Below are positions 44,497 to 52,852 of a stretch of 64,000 nucleotides of DNA, piece after piece; positions within the stretch are counted from its first letter, which is position 1, and each line of letters begins with the position of its first letter. The notes below the pieces were generated by a model that had not been told where the DNA came from, ran no database searches, and saw only the letters and a list, made by a program, of their open reading frames with translations. This DNA is from Paenibacillus macquariensis. GTDB taxonomy: Bacteria; Bacillota; Bacilli; Paenibacillales; Paenibacillaceae. A program made the translations under genes and the position numbers. The stretch is from assembly GCF_900156375.1 (NCBI RefSeq), contig NZ_FTNK01000012.1:1-64000 (forward strand), written 5' to 3'.

Positions 44497-45777
44497 TTAC
44501 AACACTTTCCAACTCATACCACCATTCAAGGTCTGTAATAACAGTGACCGCTTGGTCTCCTTATTCTCTAAAAGTATCCAGCCTGTTTTAGAGGAGATGA
44601 ATTCCATTTTGACAACACTTGGGTACGTTTCAATGTATTCTTGTAGATTTCTACTAACAGGCAAAGCATTCCAATTCTTCCCTTGATTCATCGTGTGATA
44701 AATCGTTGATCCTTGAAGATACCAGCCTTCTTGTTGATTTATAAAGATTGGATTCAGCATTTGATTCGGCCCCGTTGACCAACCTAGATCGAATGGAGTG
44801 AATTTCCACGTCACACCTTTATCAGATGTAAAGTATCCATTCAATTTGGTGCGATTGCCATCTGTACAAGCCAATGGTATAAATCCATGATTACTCGATT
44901 CCAGAGTGAACTGCGGATTCCCTAGAGTCAATGATCGACATACAACCATTTTGCTACGATCAATGAGATTAGGTGCAGAAACCCATGAATTACCGGCATC
45001 CTTTGTCGTATATAATGTTGCCATTCCCTCGTCTTGAAGGGTAACAACACCATGCAGAGAATCTACAAAAGACATATCCATTACATTACCTTGATAAGAA
45101 ATAGCAAACGGCGTATCTTTAGATGCGTTTCGTGAGCCAGTGTTCTGCATAATTTTCGTCCAATTTGCTCCACCGTCATCCGTTCTGTACAAGTACTTCT
45201 CTTCTTTTCCCATAGAAGAATCTGATGAAGTCAGAATCCACCCACGCTTAGTAGAAGTAAAAGAAATGCCTTTGATATCATCCGATTTAGGCAAAGAGGA
45301 TATCTTCCAATGAAGACCACCATTACTGGTACGAAGTACCACCGTTTCTTGCGTCCCTTTCACATTACGAACAACCCAACCGTGATTCTTATCTAGGAAG
45401 AACACATCTTTTCCATACTTAGGACTAGAAGCGAATTGTACATTGGCTGCAGGAGAAATGTTAACCCAGTTTCCTCCATGATCTTCGGTAGTATATATTC
45501 TAAACGAATTTCTTGTTAATCCCCATGCTAGTCCTGTCGTCTCATTAAGTAGATGGAAACCAAGTAATCGCGTCTGAATCTGATACTGTTCTTGTTCCTG
45601 TTCTTCAGGTGTGGATACAGTGACTACATTCAAGGTCTGTCCCAGTTCAGTAGGATCCTCTTGTGCTTGTTGCAACGGCTGAGCATCTAATACTACGTTT
45701 TTATTATTCGAGCAAGCCGTAAGTAGCAAGCCTAATATAATGGTTATGGTTAGATATATATGTTTATGTGACTTCAT
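44497..45777 (-). CDS. Lipoprotein with Ycf48/BNR-type beta-propeller
   Basis: The 426-residue product has a lipoprotein signal (lipobox LLTAC, Cys22) and then several sialidase-like Asp-box blades: YTTEDHGGNWVNISP, LRTSNGGLHWKISS, YRTDDGGANWTKIM, YTTKDAGNSWVSAP, FTSDKGVTWKFTP and YHTMNQGKNWNALP. These match Ycf48-like photosystem-assembly-type propellers, widespread as surface or binding proteins in non-phototrophs. The function here is not clear; protein-protein binding outside the cell is likely. ATG 45777 has ACGGAGG. A fragmentary gene remnant lies upstream. Confidence 0.85.
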   Translation of the reverse strand: MKSHKHIYLTITIILGLLLTACSNNKNVVLDAQPLQQAQEDPTELGQTLNVVTVSTPEEQEQEQYQIQTRLLGFHLLNETTGLAWGLTRNSFRIYTTEDHGGNWVNISPAANVQFASSPKYGKDVFFLDKNHGWVVRNVKGTQETVVLRTSNGGLHWKISSLPKSDDIKGISFTSTKRGWILTSSDSSMGKEEKYLYRTDDGGANWTKIMQNTGSRNASKDTPFAISYQGNVMDMSFVDSLHGVVTLQDEGMATLYTTKDAGNSWVSAPNLIDRSKMVVCRSLTLGNPQFTLESSNHGFIPLACTDGNRTKLNGYFTSDKGVTWKFTPFDLGWSTGPNQMLNPIFINQQEGWYLQGSTIYHTMNQGKNWNALPVSRNLQEYIETYPSVVKMEFISSKTGWILLENKETKRSLLLQTLNGGMSWKVL

Positions 45778-45966
45778 GATTTCTACCTCCGTCATACGAG
45801 CTTCCTATAAATCCTTAAGAGTAAGTACGCTATCAATAACCCTAGTCTGTGTTTACCTGATATTAGATGAAGTATAATCTAAGTGAACATTATATCACAA
45901 TATGTGAAATCGATTATTAATAACAAATTAAACTAGGAACAGTAGAGTTCAAATCTATTAACTATG

Positions 45967-46240
45967 TTAAATATTAATCAGATAAAAAACCCATAGGATC
46001 AACGTCATTTTCCATTCCCCATTGATTTTACTTAGATTCATGATCAAGTCGATTTGGTTATCTACAAATTCCGGACCCGCAACTTTTCTAGACGTTTGTG
46101 TTAATTTTAAAGATGCTGTATCTTTCTCAACGTTGATTATTTCGATGTTGTTATATTCGTATTTGATATCATAAATAGCATTTATCTGTCCCACTTGAGC
46201 TCTAATCTGATTAAACTCAGGGATACTCGGATCAAATGTA
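45967..46240 (-). pseudogene. Remnant of a small lipoprotein-like gene
   Basis: The frame from a stop at 46242 to 45967 reads SIPEFNQIRAQVGQINAIYDIKYEYNN and LIMNLSKINGEWKMTLI, resembling the C-terminal half of NTF2/SnoaL-like lipoprotein domains, but there is no start codon with a ribosome site (only GTG 46194). It is most likely a truncated gene that has lost its N-terminus. Confidence is low because no family match can be verified. Confidence 0.35.
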
Positions 46241-46298
46241 GATATACTATGTTATCCCAATTACTACCACTATGTAAACAATTCTTATCTCTATAAAT

Positions 46299-46333
46299 AT
46301 AAAAAAGACCATGAACGTTGAAGTTCATGGTCT
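46299..46333 (-). terminator. Terminator of the amino-acid permease gene
   Basis: AGACCATGAAC pairs with GTTCATGGTCT around six bases, followed on the minus strand by TTTTTTATA. Confidence 0.85.
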
Positions 46334-46354
46334 ACTCTGCGTTAGCTATTCGTA

Positions 46355-47749
46355 TTACTTATTCAACTTACTATGTCGGTAACCATAAGCGAAGTATATT
46401 ATGATGCCTATTAATAACCATAACAGAAACCCCAGCCATGTCTCTTTATCTATATTGAGCATTAAATAGAAACAGGCTCCAGCACTCAACAATGGGATAA
46501 AGGGCACCCAAGGAACTCTAAACCCTCTCGGTAGGTTCGGGCTTGTAATCCTCATGACGATGATACCTAATGAAACGACTGCAAATGCGAACAGCGTTCC
46601 AATACTTGTAAGACTCGCTAGCTTTTCCAGCGGCATTAGTCCAGCTAGAAGGGCAACTAGGACGCCAGTTACCCATGTACCAACGACTGGAACTTGCGTC
46701 TTCACATGAATGTTAGACAGTACCTTGGGTAACATTCCATCACGTGATATTGCAAATAACAACCTTGATTGTCCATACAATAACACTAAGAGTACCGTGG
46801 TCATACCTGCAATTGCTCCTACTGAGACAAGTCCTGCTACCAAGTTCTGGTTAACAAATCGAAGTGCGAAGGCAACAGGATCTGTCACATTAAGAAGTCC
46901 AAAGGGAACAATTCCTGTAATAACCAGAGCCACAACAATATACAGAACAGTACATACTGCAAGCGAAGATATGATCCCAATTGGTAAATCTCGTTGTGGA
47001 TTTTTCACTTCTTCCGCTGCAGTAGATAGGGCATCAAACCCAATATAGGCGAAAAATACTGCTGCCGCACCGTTAAATACGCCAGACATCCCATAAGGTA
47101 AGAATGGGGACCAATTGGATGGTTTCACATAAAATACTCCGACAACTACAAATAGTAAAATGACTGCAATCTTGATCACAACCATAATCGTATTGAATCG
47201 AGCCGTTTCCTGAATTCCTCTAGTTAACATATAGGTAATTAAGAGGACGATTACAACGGCTGGAAGATCTATATAGGTTCCTTCCGTCATATTAAAGGCT
47301 CCAGAGATCGCGGTAGGCAGTTGGATGCCGAATCCATCTAATAACCCTTTTAAATAACCAGACCAACCACTAGCCACTGCTGCGCCTGACACACCATACT
47401 CTAGTGCAAGATCCCAACCCAGAATCCAGGCAATCATCTCACCAAAAGCAGTATAACTATACGCATATGCACTTCCCGATACAGGGACAGATGATGCGAA
47501 TTCAGAATAACAAAGAGCTGCTAACACACACGCTATAGCTGCTATGATAAAAGACAGTACAAGACCAGGTCCTGCATGTTCAGCTGCCGCAACGCCGGTG
47601 AGTACAAATATCCCAGTTCCTATAATGGCTCCAACGCCTAGAATGGTCAAATCCATAGCGCCTAGTGTTTTTTTTAGTTTTGTTGATTGATCTCCAGCAA
47701 GTCCCTCTTCAATATAACTTTCCGCTGATTTTTTACGAAATAAATCCAT
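46355..47749 (-). CDS. APC-family cationic amino-acid permease, YfnA-like
   Basis: The 464-residue protein has twelve hydrophobic helices. The first, DLTILGVGAIIGTGIFVLTGVAAAEHAGPGLVLSF, has the APC glycine motif GVGAIIGTGIF, and SSVPVSGSAYAYSYTAFGEMIAWILGWDLALEYGVSGA is the conserved helix-2/3 block. It resembles YfnA and cationic amino acid transporters; cystine, histidine or other substrates cannot be separated. ATG 47749 (MDLFRKKSAES) has AAGGAGAG. The 21 upstream residues in the open frame are unlike any known start. Confidence 0.9.
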   Translation of the reverse strand: MDLFRKKSAESYIEEGLAGDQSTKLKKTLGAMDLTILGVGAIIGTGIFVLTGVAAAEHAGPGLVLSFIIAAIACVLAALCYSEFASSVPVSGSAYAYSYTAFGEMIAWILGWDLALEYGVSGAAVASGWSGYLKGLLDGFGIQLPTAISGAFNMTEGTYIDLPAVVIVLLITYMLTRGIQETARFNTIMVVIKIAVILLFVVVGVFYVKPSNWSPFLPYGMSGVFNGAAAVFFAYIGFDALSTAAEEVKNPQRDLPIGIISSLAVCTVLYIVVALVITGIVPFGLLNVTDPVAFALRFVNQNLVAGLVSVGAIAGMTTVLLVLLYGQSRLLFAISRDGMLPKVLSNIHVKTQVPVVGTWVTGVLVALLAGLMPLEKLASLTSIGTLFAFAVVSLGIIVMRITSPNLPRGFRVPWVPFIPLLSAGACFYLMLNIDKETWLGFLLWLLIGIIIYFAYGYRHSKLNK

Positions 47750-47929
47750 GTTCTCTCTCCTTATTGCATTATTGCATCTTAAAAGCCGCTTGTTATTATT
47801 ATCTAATATCATGTGCTATGTCAATTGAGAAAATACGGTAATAATATGTGCGTTCAAATTTATAAGAGCCAATATATTATCTTCTCCAATAACTAATCAA
47901 CCTATACCTATAAATAGAAATCCGTGCAA

Positions 47930-47957
47930 CAAAAAAAGCAGCCACAAGGGCTGCTTT
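47930..47957 (-). terminator. Terminator of the second CorC-type gene
   Basis: AAAGCAGCC pairs with GGCTGCTTT around five bases, followed on the minus strand by TTTTTTGTTG. Confidence 0.8.
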
Positions 47958-47970
47958 CGTATCCATACTA

Positions 47971-49269
47971 TTAAGATACCACCAAGAGTTCAACTTTACA
48001 GTAGCGGTGTTTATCTTTCTCTAGAAGGGTAAAGGTTACATTCTCATGTTGCCATTGATCGCCTTCTTCTAGTTCCGATTGATGACCATATAGCCATCCA
48101 CCAATAGAATCCCACTCTTCAGTTTCAAACTCTGTTGGGAGTAGATTATTGATAAGTGTTAAGGAAGCCTTACCGTCAGCAATAATATGATTGTCACCGA
48201 CTTTTGTGATTTCCTGCTCTTCTTCGCTATCGAATTCATCCCGAATCTCTCCGACAATCTGTTCCAATATATCTTCAATGGTAACCATCCCTGATGTTCC
48301 ACCATATTCATCCACTAGAATCGCAATATGTGTGCTTTCACGTTGCATTCTCTTCAACAATGCATCCACAGAAGCCGTCTCTGGTACTGACATGACTGGT
48401 TGCATTAGGCTTGAGACTTCAACGTCAGGATTATCATCATAGGCTAAGAAGAAGCGCTTAGTATTAATAATTCCTATAATATTATCTTTGTTCTCGTGTG
48501 CTACAGGAAAGCGAGTATACTGCTCTCTCTTTATGATCTCCATATTCTCCTGTTGGGTCTTATCTGTATATAAACACACCATATCTGTACGTGGAACGAG
48601 TATATCTTTAGCAAGCATATTATCAAAAGCGAAGATACGATTCACATATCCAAGTTCATTCTTATTGATCTTACCGCTTTCGTAACTTTCATTAATAATG
48701 ATCTGAAGCTCTTCTTCGGAATGTGCTTCTTCATGTTCTGAAGCAGGTTTGATACCGAACATTCTAACTAATTGATTGGCCGAGCCATTTAATGTCCAAA
48801 TAAAAGGTCTCATTATTTTGTCAAACAATATGATAGGTTGGGCAGTTAATAATGCAATAGTCTCCGTCTTGCGGATAGCAATTGTCTTAGGTGTCAATTC
48901 ACCTACTACAACATGCAAGTACGTAATAACAACGAATGCGATGATGAAAGAAATGAGATCATTTAAACCTTGGGATAACTGCATTTTTGCGAATACAGGA
49001 TGTAGAATACTCTCTACTGTGGGCTCACCCAACCAACCTAATCCGAGTGATGTAATCGTAATACCCAATTGACAAGCAGATAGATAACCATCCAAATTGG
49101 TAATTACTTTTTTTACAGCTAATGCATTTTTTCGGCCTTCACTGATCATCTGATCCACTCGACTAGAACGAAGACGAACCATTGCGAATTCCACCGCTAC
49201 GAAAAAAGCTGTTAATGCAATTAATATAGCGATTAATACTAGATTTAACCCCGGCCTGCCACTTTCCAC
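47971..49269 (-). CDS. CNNM/HlyC-CorC-type membrane protein, copy 2
   Basis: The 432-residue paralog of the gene at 36251 has the same order: CNNM domain with LGITITSLGLGWLGEPTVES and VVVGELTPKTIAIRKT, then two CBS domains (DILVPRTDMVCLYTDK; THIAILVDEYGGTSGMVTIEDILEQIVGEIRDEFDSEEE) and a CorC_HlyC C-terminus. The second copy differs most in the linker and the end. The start is GTG 49269 with AAAGGAG. The two copies may use different cations or conditions. Confidence 0.88.
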   Translation of the reverse strand: MESGRPGLNLVLIAILIALTAFFVAVEFAMVRLRSSRVDQMISEGRKNALAVKKVITNLDGYLSACQLGITITSLGLGWLGEPTVESILHPVFAKMQLSQGLNDLISFIIAFVVITYLHVVVGELTPKTIAIRKTETIALLTAQPIILFDKIMRPFIWTLNGSANQLVRMFGIKPASEHEEAHSEEELQIIINESYESGKINKNELGYVNRIFAFDNMLAKDILVPRTDMVCLYTDKTQQENMEIIKREQYTRFPVAHENKDNIIGIINTKRFFLAYDDNPDVEVSSLMQPVMSVPETASVDALLKRMQRESTHIAILVDEYGGTSGMVTIEDILEQIVGEIRDEFDSEEEQEITKVGDNHIIADGKASLTLINNLLPTEFETEEWDSIGGWLYGHQSELEEGDQWQHENVTFTLLEKDKHRYCKVELLVVS

Positions 49270-49521
49270 TACTTCATCTTCTCCTTTAAAAAATTATGAT
49301 TTTAATAGATACAAGAAATAATTATACATCTATTCTAGCATTTTTACAAAATTATCTTAAACATACTAGGGTTGCGTTGTCAGTAATTTCAATCCTAATC
49401 CTATATATTGCAGCTGCTGTCCCATTTGAATATATAATTTAGAATGATCGAACTTGTGAATGCCACCTTTAGTTTAATCTATATAATTAATGTAATTAAA
49501 TGTATGCGATATGTGTTCTGA

Positions 49522-50616
49522 TTATTCCTCTTCTATATCATCCGCTACTTCATTCTGTGATTGAAGCAACCGGTCTGCGACCGCGCGGAAGCTTTCAGGT
49601 TGTAGTAATTCAACAGGCGAGTAACTTTTATCAAAAGTAAACGCGTCTCCCTCAATAATAACAGCGTAGCCGTCGCGCAGCTTTGTCAAATGTATTTTAT
49701 CTCCATAGTCAGCTAGGAAACCTTTGATGAACGTCTCTCCAAGTTTGAATTTAATCTCAATCTCTGGCTTGATCTCGATAATACTTTTCGCGGCTTCCAC
49801 CACTTGCTCTGGTTCCCACTTCTCTTGTAAATTACGCTTGTCACTTGCAGCCCAAAGTTCCAACTCCCGCTCTTCCTGATGACGTTCCTCGTGGCTTGAA
49901 TCCGGCCATTTATTCTCTACATAAGTCTGAACAAATTCCATAACATGCTCGTTCACGATTTCTGGAATCGATTGCTCATAGGTCACGAACTTCAAGAAAT
50001 CCTCGAAATATCGCGCATGTGAAGATTGATGGATTTTCAGTTCCCAATCTTCCACGATACCCTCTTCCGGCATATACGGATATTGAATCGATTTCATGTT
50101 CTTGGCATTAATAGCCATCTCCACTTGACTTACCAAGCTTTTCTCATCGGAAATTCGAGCAATTTTCTGTTCGAAATCACATTTGAAGACAAAAATAAAT
50201 GGATCATCCAAATGCGTCGCTAATACCGCTTGAACGATAATCAACGCCCCACCACGAACAGCACTGGTATCCAAGTAACTTCGTAGAAGATCGTCACAAG
50301 CATTTTTGTAATCTTCTTTATTATCTGTGGTGCGAAGTCTTAAGAACAAATTAAAGTTGGGATTACTATCCAAATCATGTCCTGGCTCTACAATAAAGCG
50401 ACCGATTTTGGTAGGTGGTTGTTCACTATTCGGATTCTTCTCCACCTTACGTTTGGCCGTTCGAGCGAATTCACCATCGAGGAACTTACTGATCTCGCTA
50501 TCGACGTATTCTTGTTCATCCAGTGTTTGAAAGTGCTTATAACTCTTGACAGCTTGACCGTCACGGCTTTCCACCTGTATGACAAAAAAAGATAAGTACT
50601 GTACGTTAAATCGCAT
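49522..50616 (-). CDS. DUF3900-like protein
   Basis: The 364-residue cytoplasmic protein starts MRFNVQYLSFFVIQVESRDGQAVKSYKHFQTLDEQEYVDSEI and contains IGRFIVEPGHDLDSNPNFNLFLRLR and DTSAVRGGALIIVQAVL. This is, as far as I recall, the DUF3900 family of Bacillus and Paenibacillus. Some phrases also recall nucleoid-associated proteins of the NdpA type, which cannot be excluded. There is no signal peptide and the C-terminal 100 residues are charged. Function is unknown. Start ATG follows AAAAGGAG. Confidence 0.65.
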   Translation of the reverse strand: MRFNVQYLSFFVIQVESRDGQAVKSYKHFQTLDEQEYVDSEISKFLDGEFARTAKRKVEKNPNSEQPPTKIGRFIVEPGHDLDSNPNFNLFLRLRTTDNKEDYKNACDDLLRSYLDTSAVRGGALIIVQAVLATHLDDPFIFVFKCDFEQKIARISDEKSLVSQVEMAINAKNMKSIQYPYMPEEGIVEDWELKIHQSSHARYFEDFLKFVTYEQSIPEIVNEHVMEFVQTYVENKWPDSSHEERHQEERELELWAASDKRNLQEKWEPEQVVEAAKSIIEIKPEIEIKFKLGETFIKGFLADYGDKIHLTKLRDGYAVIIEGDAFTFDKSYSPVELLQPESFRAVADRLLQSQNEVADDIEEE

Positions 50617-50731
50617 GATGAACTCCTTTTTAGTATGAATGTTATTGTTTAATTTGATTGATTCTCATCGGGTAATCTGATAAAAGTGATCGCTATTACA
50701 TATAATAGGTAAGGATTAAGATCGAAAGCTA

Positions 50732-51385
50732 TTATAATGAAAACAATCGTCCAAGGCTAAGCCAATTCTGTTCTGTCAGAGCTGCTACGGCATCAGGATT
50801 ACCTTCACGGCAAGCCATAATAATAGCTTCATGTTCGCTGACTGCGCTTAATTCACACTGTGAACTAAATCTAGCTAATTCAATTCGGCGTAGCTTAGGT
50901 GTAATGCGTTCCAAGACAGCTTCAATTTCAGGATTAGCCGTTGCCTGCACGAATATAGCATGAAAAGCATCATCTTCTTTAATTGCTTGTTCTGAATCTT
51001 TCATTTCTAAGGCTTGTAGAAGCCGTTGATTAGTCGCTTCTAGTCGCAAAATATGCTCATTTGTTAGCATAGGAACTGATGTTCTAGCTACGAGTGCATG
51101 CAACGCAGCAACGATTACTAGTGTTTGTGTCGCTTCAGTCTCATTTAACGGCGCTACACGGGTATTGGAGCCCGCAAATGACTGAATAAGCCCTTCATCT
51201 TCTAAGCGTTTGAGAGCTTCTCGAACTGGTGTTCTACTCACACCGAATTGCACAGCTAATTCCGCATCATTAAGTTTCTGACCTGGAGTGAACTGTAACG
51301 TCACGATCCCGCTCTTGAGTGCATCATAAATCTGATCACGCAGCGTAGATCTCTTTAATTTTTGAAACTTATTGTTAGTATCCAT
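50732..51385 (-). CDS. GntR-family regulator, FCD-type
   Basis: The 217-residue regulator has an N-terminal winged helix (LRDQIYDALKSGIVTLQFTPGQKLNDAELAVQFGVSRTPVREALKRLEDEGLI) and a C-terminal FCD all-helical domain (DDAFHAIFVQATANPEIEAVLERITPKLRRIELARF; CREGNPDAVAALTEQ) that binds carboxylate effectors. Targets are unknown. The start is uncertain: 51385 (MDTNNKFQKLKR) gives the usual length, but no ribosome site is convincing; ATG 51403 and the frame from 51469 are alternatives. It is 219 bases downstream of the recombinase gene in the same direction. Confidence 0.8.
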   Translation of the reverse strand: MDTNNKFQKLKRSTLRDQIYDALKSGIVTLQFTPGQKLNDAELAVQFGVSRTPVREALKRLEDEGLIQSFAGSNTRVAPLNETEATQTLVIVAALHALVARTSVPMLTNEHILRLEATNQRLLQALEMKDSEQAIKEDDAFHAIFVQATANPEIEAVLERITPKLRRIELARFSSQCELSAVSEHEAIIMACREGNPDAVAALTEQNWLSLGRLFSL

Positions 51386-51554
51386 CAAACTAATATATTG
51401 CATATTGATTTTGATAGCAAGAGAATTATATTGGTATATTCCCTCTCTATCATCTATTACTAATCCCATTTCAGTGGTATTTTGATCCTTAGAGATTTTT
51501 GATTAGGCGGATTTGAATAAGGTCTAGATAAAATAATCACTTTATATGGATAAT

Positions 51555-51600
51555 CAAACAATAGGTTAACATAATAAATATTATGTTAACCTATTGTTTG
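51555..51600. other. dif-like palindromic recombination site 1 (core 51564-51591)
   Basis: The 28-bp core has half-sites GGTTAACATAA and TTATGTTAACC separated by TAAATA; the arms are exact complements and the palindrome extends to 20 bases each side (CAAACAATA outward). The right half resembles the XerD-type half-site of E. coli dif (TTATGTTAA-). It starts three bases after the stop codon of the recombinase gene. It has no T-run, so a terminator is unlikely. Confidence 0.6.
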
Positions 51601-51603
51601 GAT

Positions 51604-52575
51604 TCATATCTGCTGACTTATCAATTCATCTTTATTTTCATCAATACCTTGTCCATTTTCTGAAAATAACGGTAGATCTAATGTCAACCTCGACATCGCT
51701 TCCTCTTTCTCACGACTCGTAATATGCGTATATACGGTTGTTGTCTGAATGGAGGAATGACCCAGTAGTTCTTGAACCGTTCGTATATCCGCGCCTTTAC
51801 GTAGTATCATGGTCGCAAAGGAATGGCGTAACTTATGGCTGGAGTACAGTGTTCGTTGCAATGGGGAGATATCACTCTGAAATCGATCAAAGGTATCTGA
51901 GGCTGCCTGCTGAATCGAACGAATCGATAATCTGCGCCCTTTTTGCGATATGAACATGGCCACTTCTTTGTTGCGTTTAGGCTCAAGGCGTTCATTAACT
52001 GCCCGCTCTAACATAGGACATACCACTTCAGGGATAGGAACAGTACGCCATTTACGACCTTTCCCGAATACACTCAGCGATCGGCGTTCTGCATTGAAAT
52101 CACCTAAATTCAGTGCATGAACTTCTCCAACCCGCAGCCCCATATAGGCCATTAATAAGAAAATAGCAAGATTTCGGTCTCGATGTTTTCCTTCTACTGC
52201 ACTAAAAAACCTTAACATTTCAGCTTCCTCTAAATATATCGGCGCACGGTTCTTGTCTGTCTTAGATTTCTTAATATCTAATGCCGGATTTACGTTATGT
52301 AGTTCTAATTCAATCAAAGCTTTAAAAAAACAAGACACCGAAGCATGCTTACGGTTACGTGTCGCGTCACTCACACCGCGTTCGCGGACAGAAGATAAAT
52401 AAGAAACAACATGAAACTTCTTAACAGCTTCAAGTGACTTACCTCCAAGCGCATCCAAGAATTCTTTCACGTCACTGAGATAAGATTTCTGTGTATACGT
52501 TGTATAACCTGCATCCTTCATCCAAATAAGAAAAGCGTCCAGCGCTTCTTCGTAGTCTTCACTATAATCATTCAC
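51604..52575 (-). CDS. Xer-like tyrosine recombinase bracketed by dif-like sites
   Basis: The 323-residue protein has an N-terminal SAM-like core-binding domain (YEEALDAFLIWMKDAGYTTYTQKSYLSDVKEF) and a catalytic domain with the Arg in MGLRVGEVHAL, the His-x-x-Arg in SSHKLRHSFATMI, His in LLGHSSIQTT, and Tyr in TVYTHIT. All catalytic residues R, K, H, R, H and Y positions are present. It is shaped like XerC/XerD but stands alone, away from usual partners. GTG 52575 has GGAGG at ten bases. Sites of dif geometry lie three bases after its stop (51564) and 130 bases before its start (52708). Confidence 0.87.
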   Translation of the reverse strand: MNDYSEDYEEALDAFLIWMKDAGYTTYTQKSYLSDVKEFLDALGGKSLEAVKKFHVVSYLSSVRERGVSDATRNRKHASVSCFFKALIELELHNVNPALDIKKSKTDKNRAPIYLEEAEMLRFFSAVEGKHRDRNLAIFLLMAYMGLRVGEVHALNLGDFNAERRSLSVFGKGRKWRTVPIPEVVCPMLERAVNERLEPKRNKEVAMFISQKGRRLSIRSIQQAASDTFDRFQSDISPLQRTLYSSHKLRHSFATMILRKGADIRTVQELLGHSSIQTTTVYTHITSREKEEAMSRLTLDLPLFSENGQGIDENKDELISQQI

Positions 52576-52707
52576 GCCTTCTCCACCTCCACTTCTATAC
52601 AACAACCCATTCTATCATAGATTGGATAATGATAACTGGACATTTATACGACTTATATTCATTTCGCCCCATTTATTAGATATCAAATGAATCCCTTCAT
52701 GAATAAT

Positions 52708-52735
52708 AGTTTACATATTATTTATTATGTATACC
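52708..52735. other. dif-like palindromic recombination site 2
   Basis: Half-sites AGTTTACATAT and TTATGTATACC flank the six-base centre TATTTA. The left half is a reverse complement of the B. subtilis dif XerD half-site TTATGTAAACT except for one base; the right half has two changes. It lies 130 bases upstream of the recombinase start and 118 bases from the end of the GH30 gene. Confidence 0.55.
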
Positions 52736-52805
52736 AATTAGCGTACGTTGGTATAATTGTTGTTGTTTTCCCGGAGAATTCACAATAGATTATATTTAAT
52801 TAACA

Positions 52806-52842
52806 CAAAGACGCCATCCCGATAATTCGGATAGCGTCTCCT
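52806..52842 (-). terminator. Terminator of the GH30 gene
   Basis: On the minus strand AGACGC-cATCC pairs with GGAT-aGCGTCT, followed by TTTGTG, 11 bases past the stop at 52853. Confidence 0.7.
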
Positions 52843-52852
52843 TTTAACCTTA

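Noticed and set aside
51555..51600. Site 1 palindrome as the rho-independent terminator of the recombinase gene
   Set aside because: The stem is A/T-rich and no T-run follows on the minus strand. Its dif-like spacing fits better, though it might still affect transcription.
51604..52575. Prophage or integrative conjugative element integrase
   Set aside because: No phage, conjugation or tRNA-attachment genes flank it, and the protein resembles Xer more than phage integrases.
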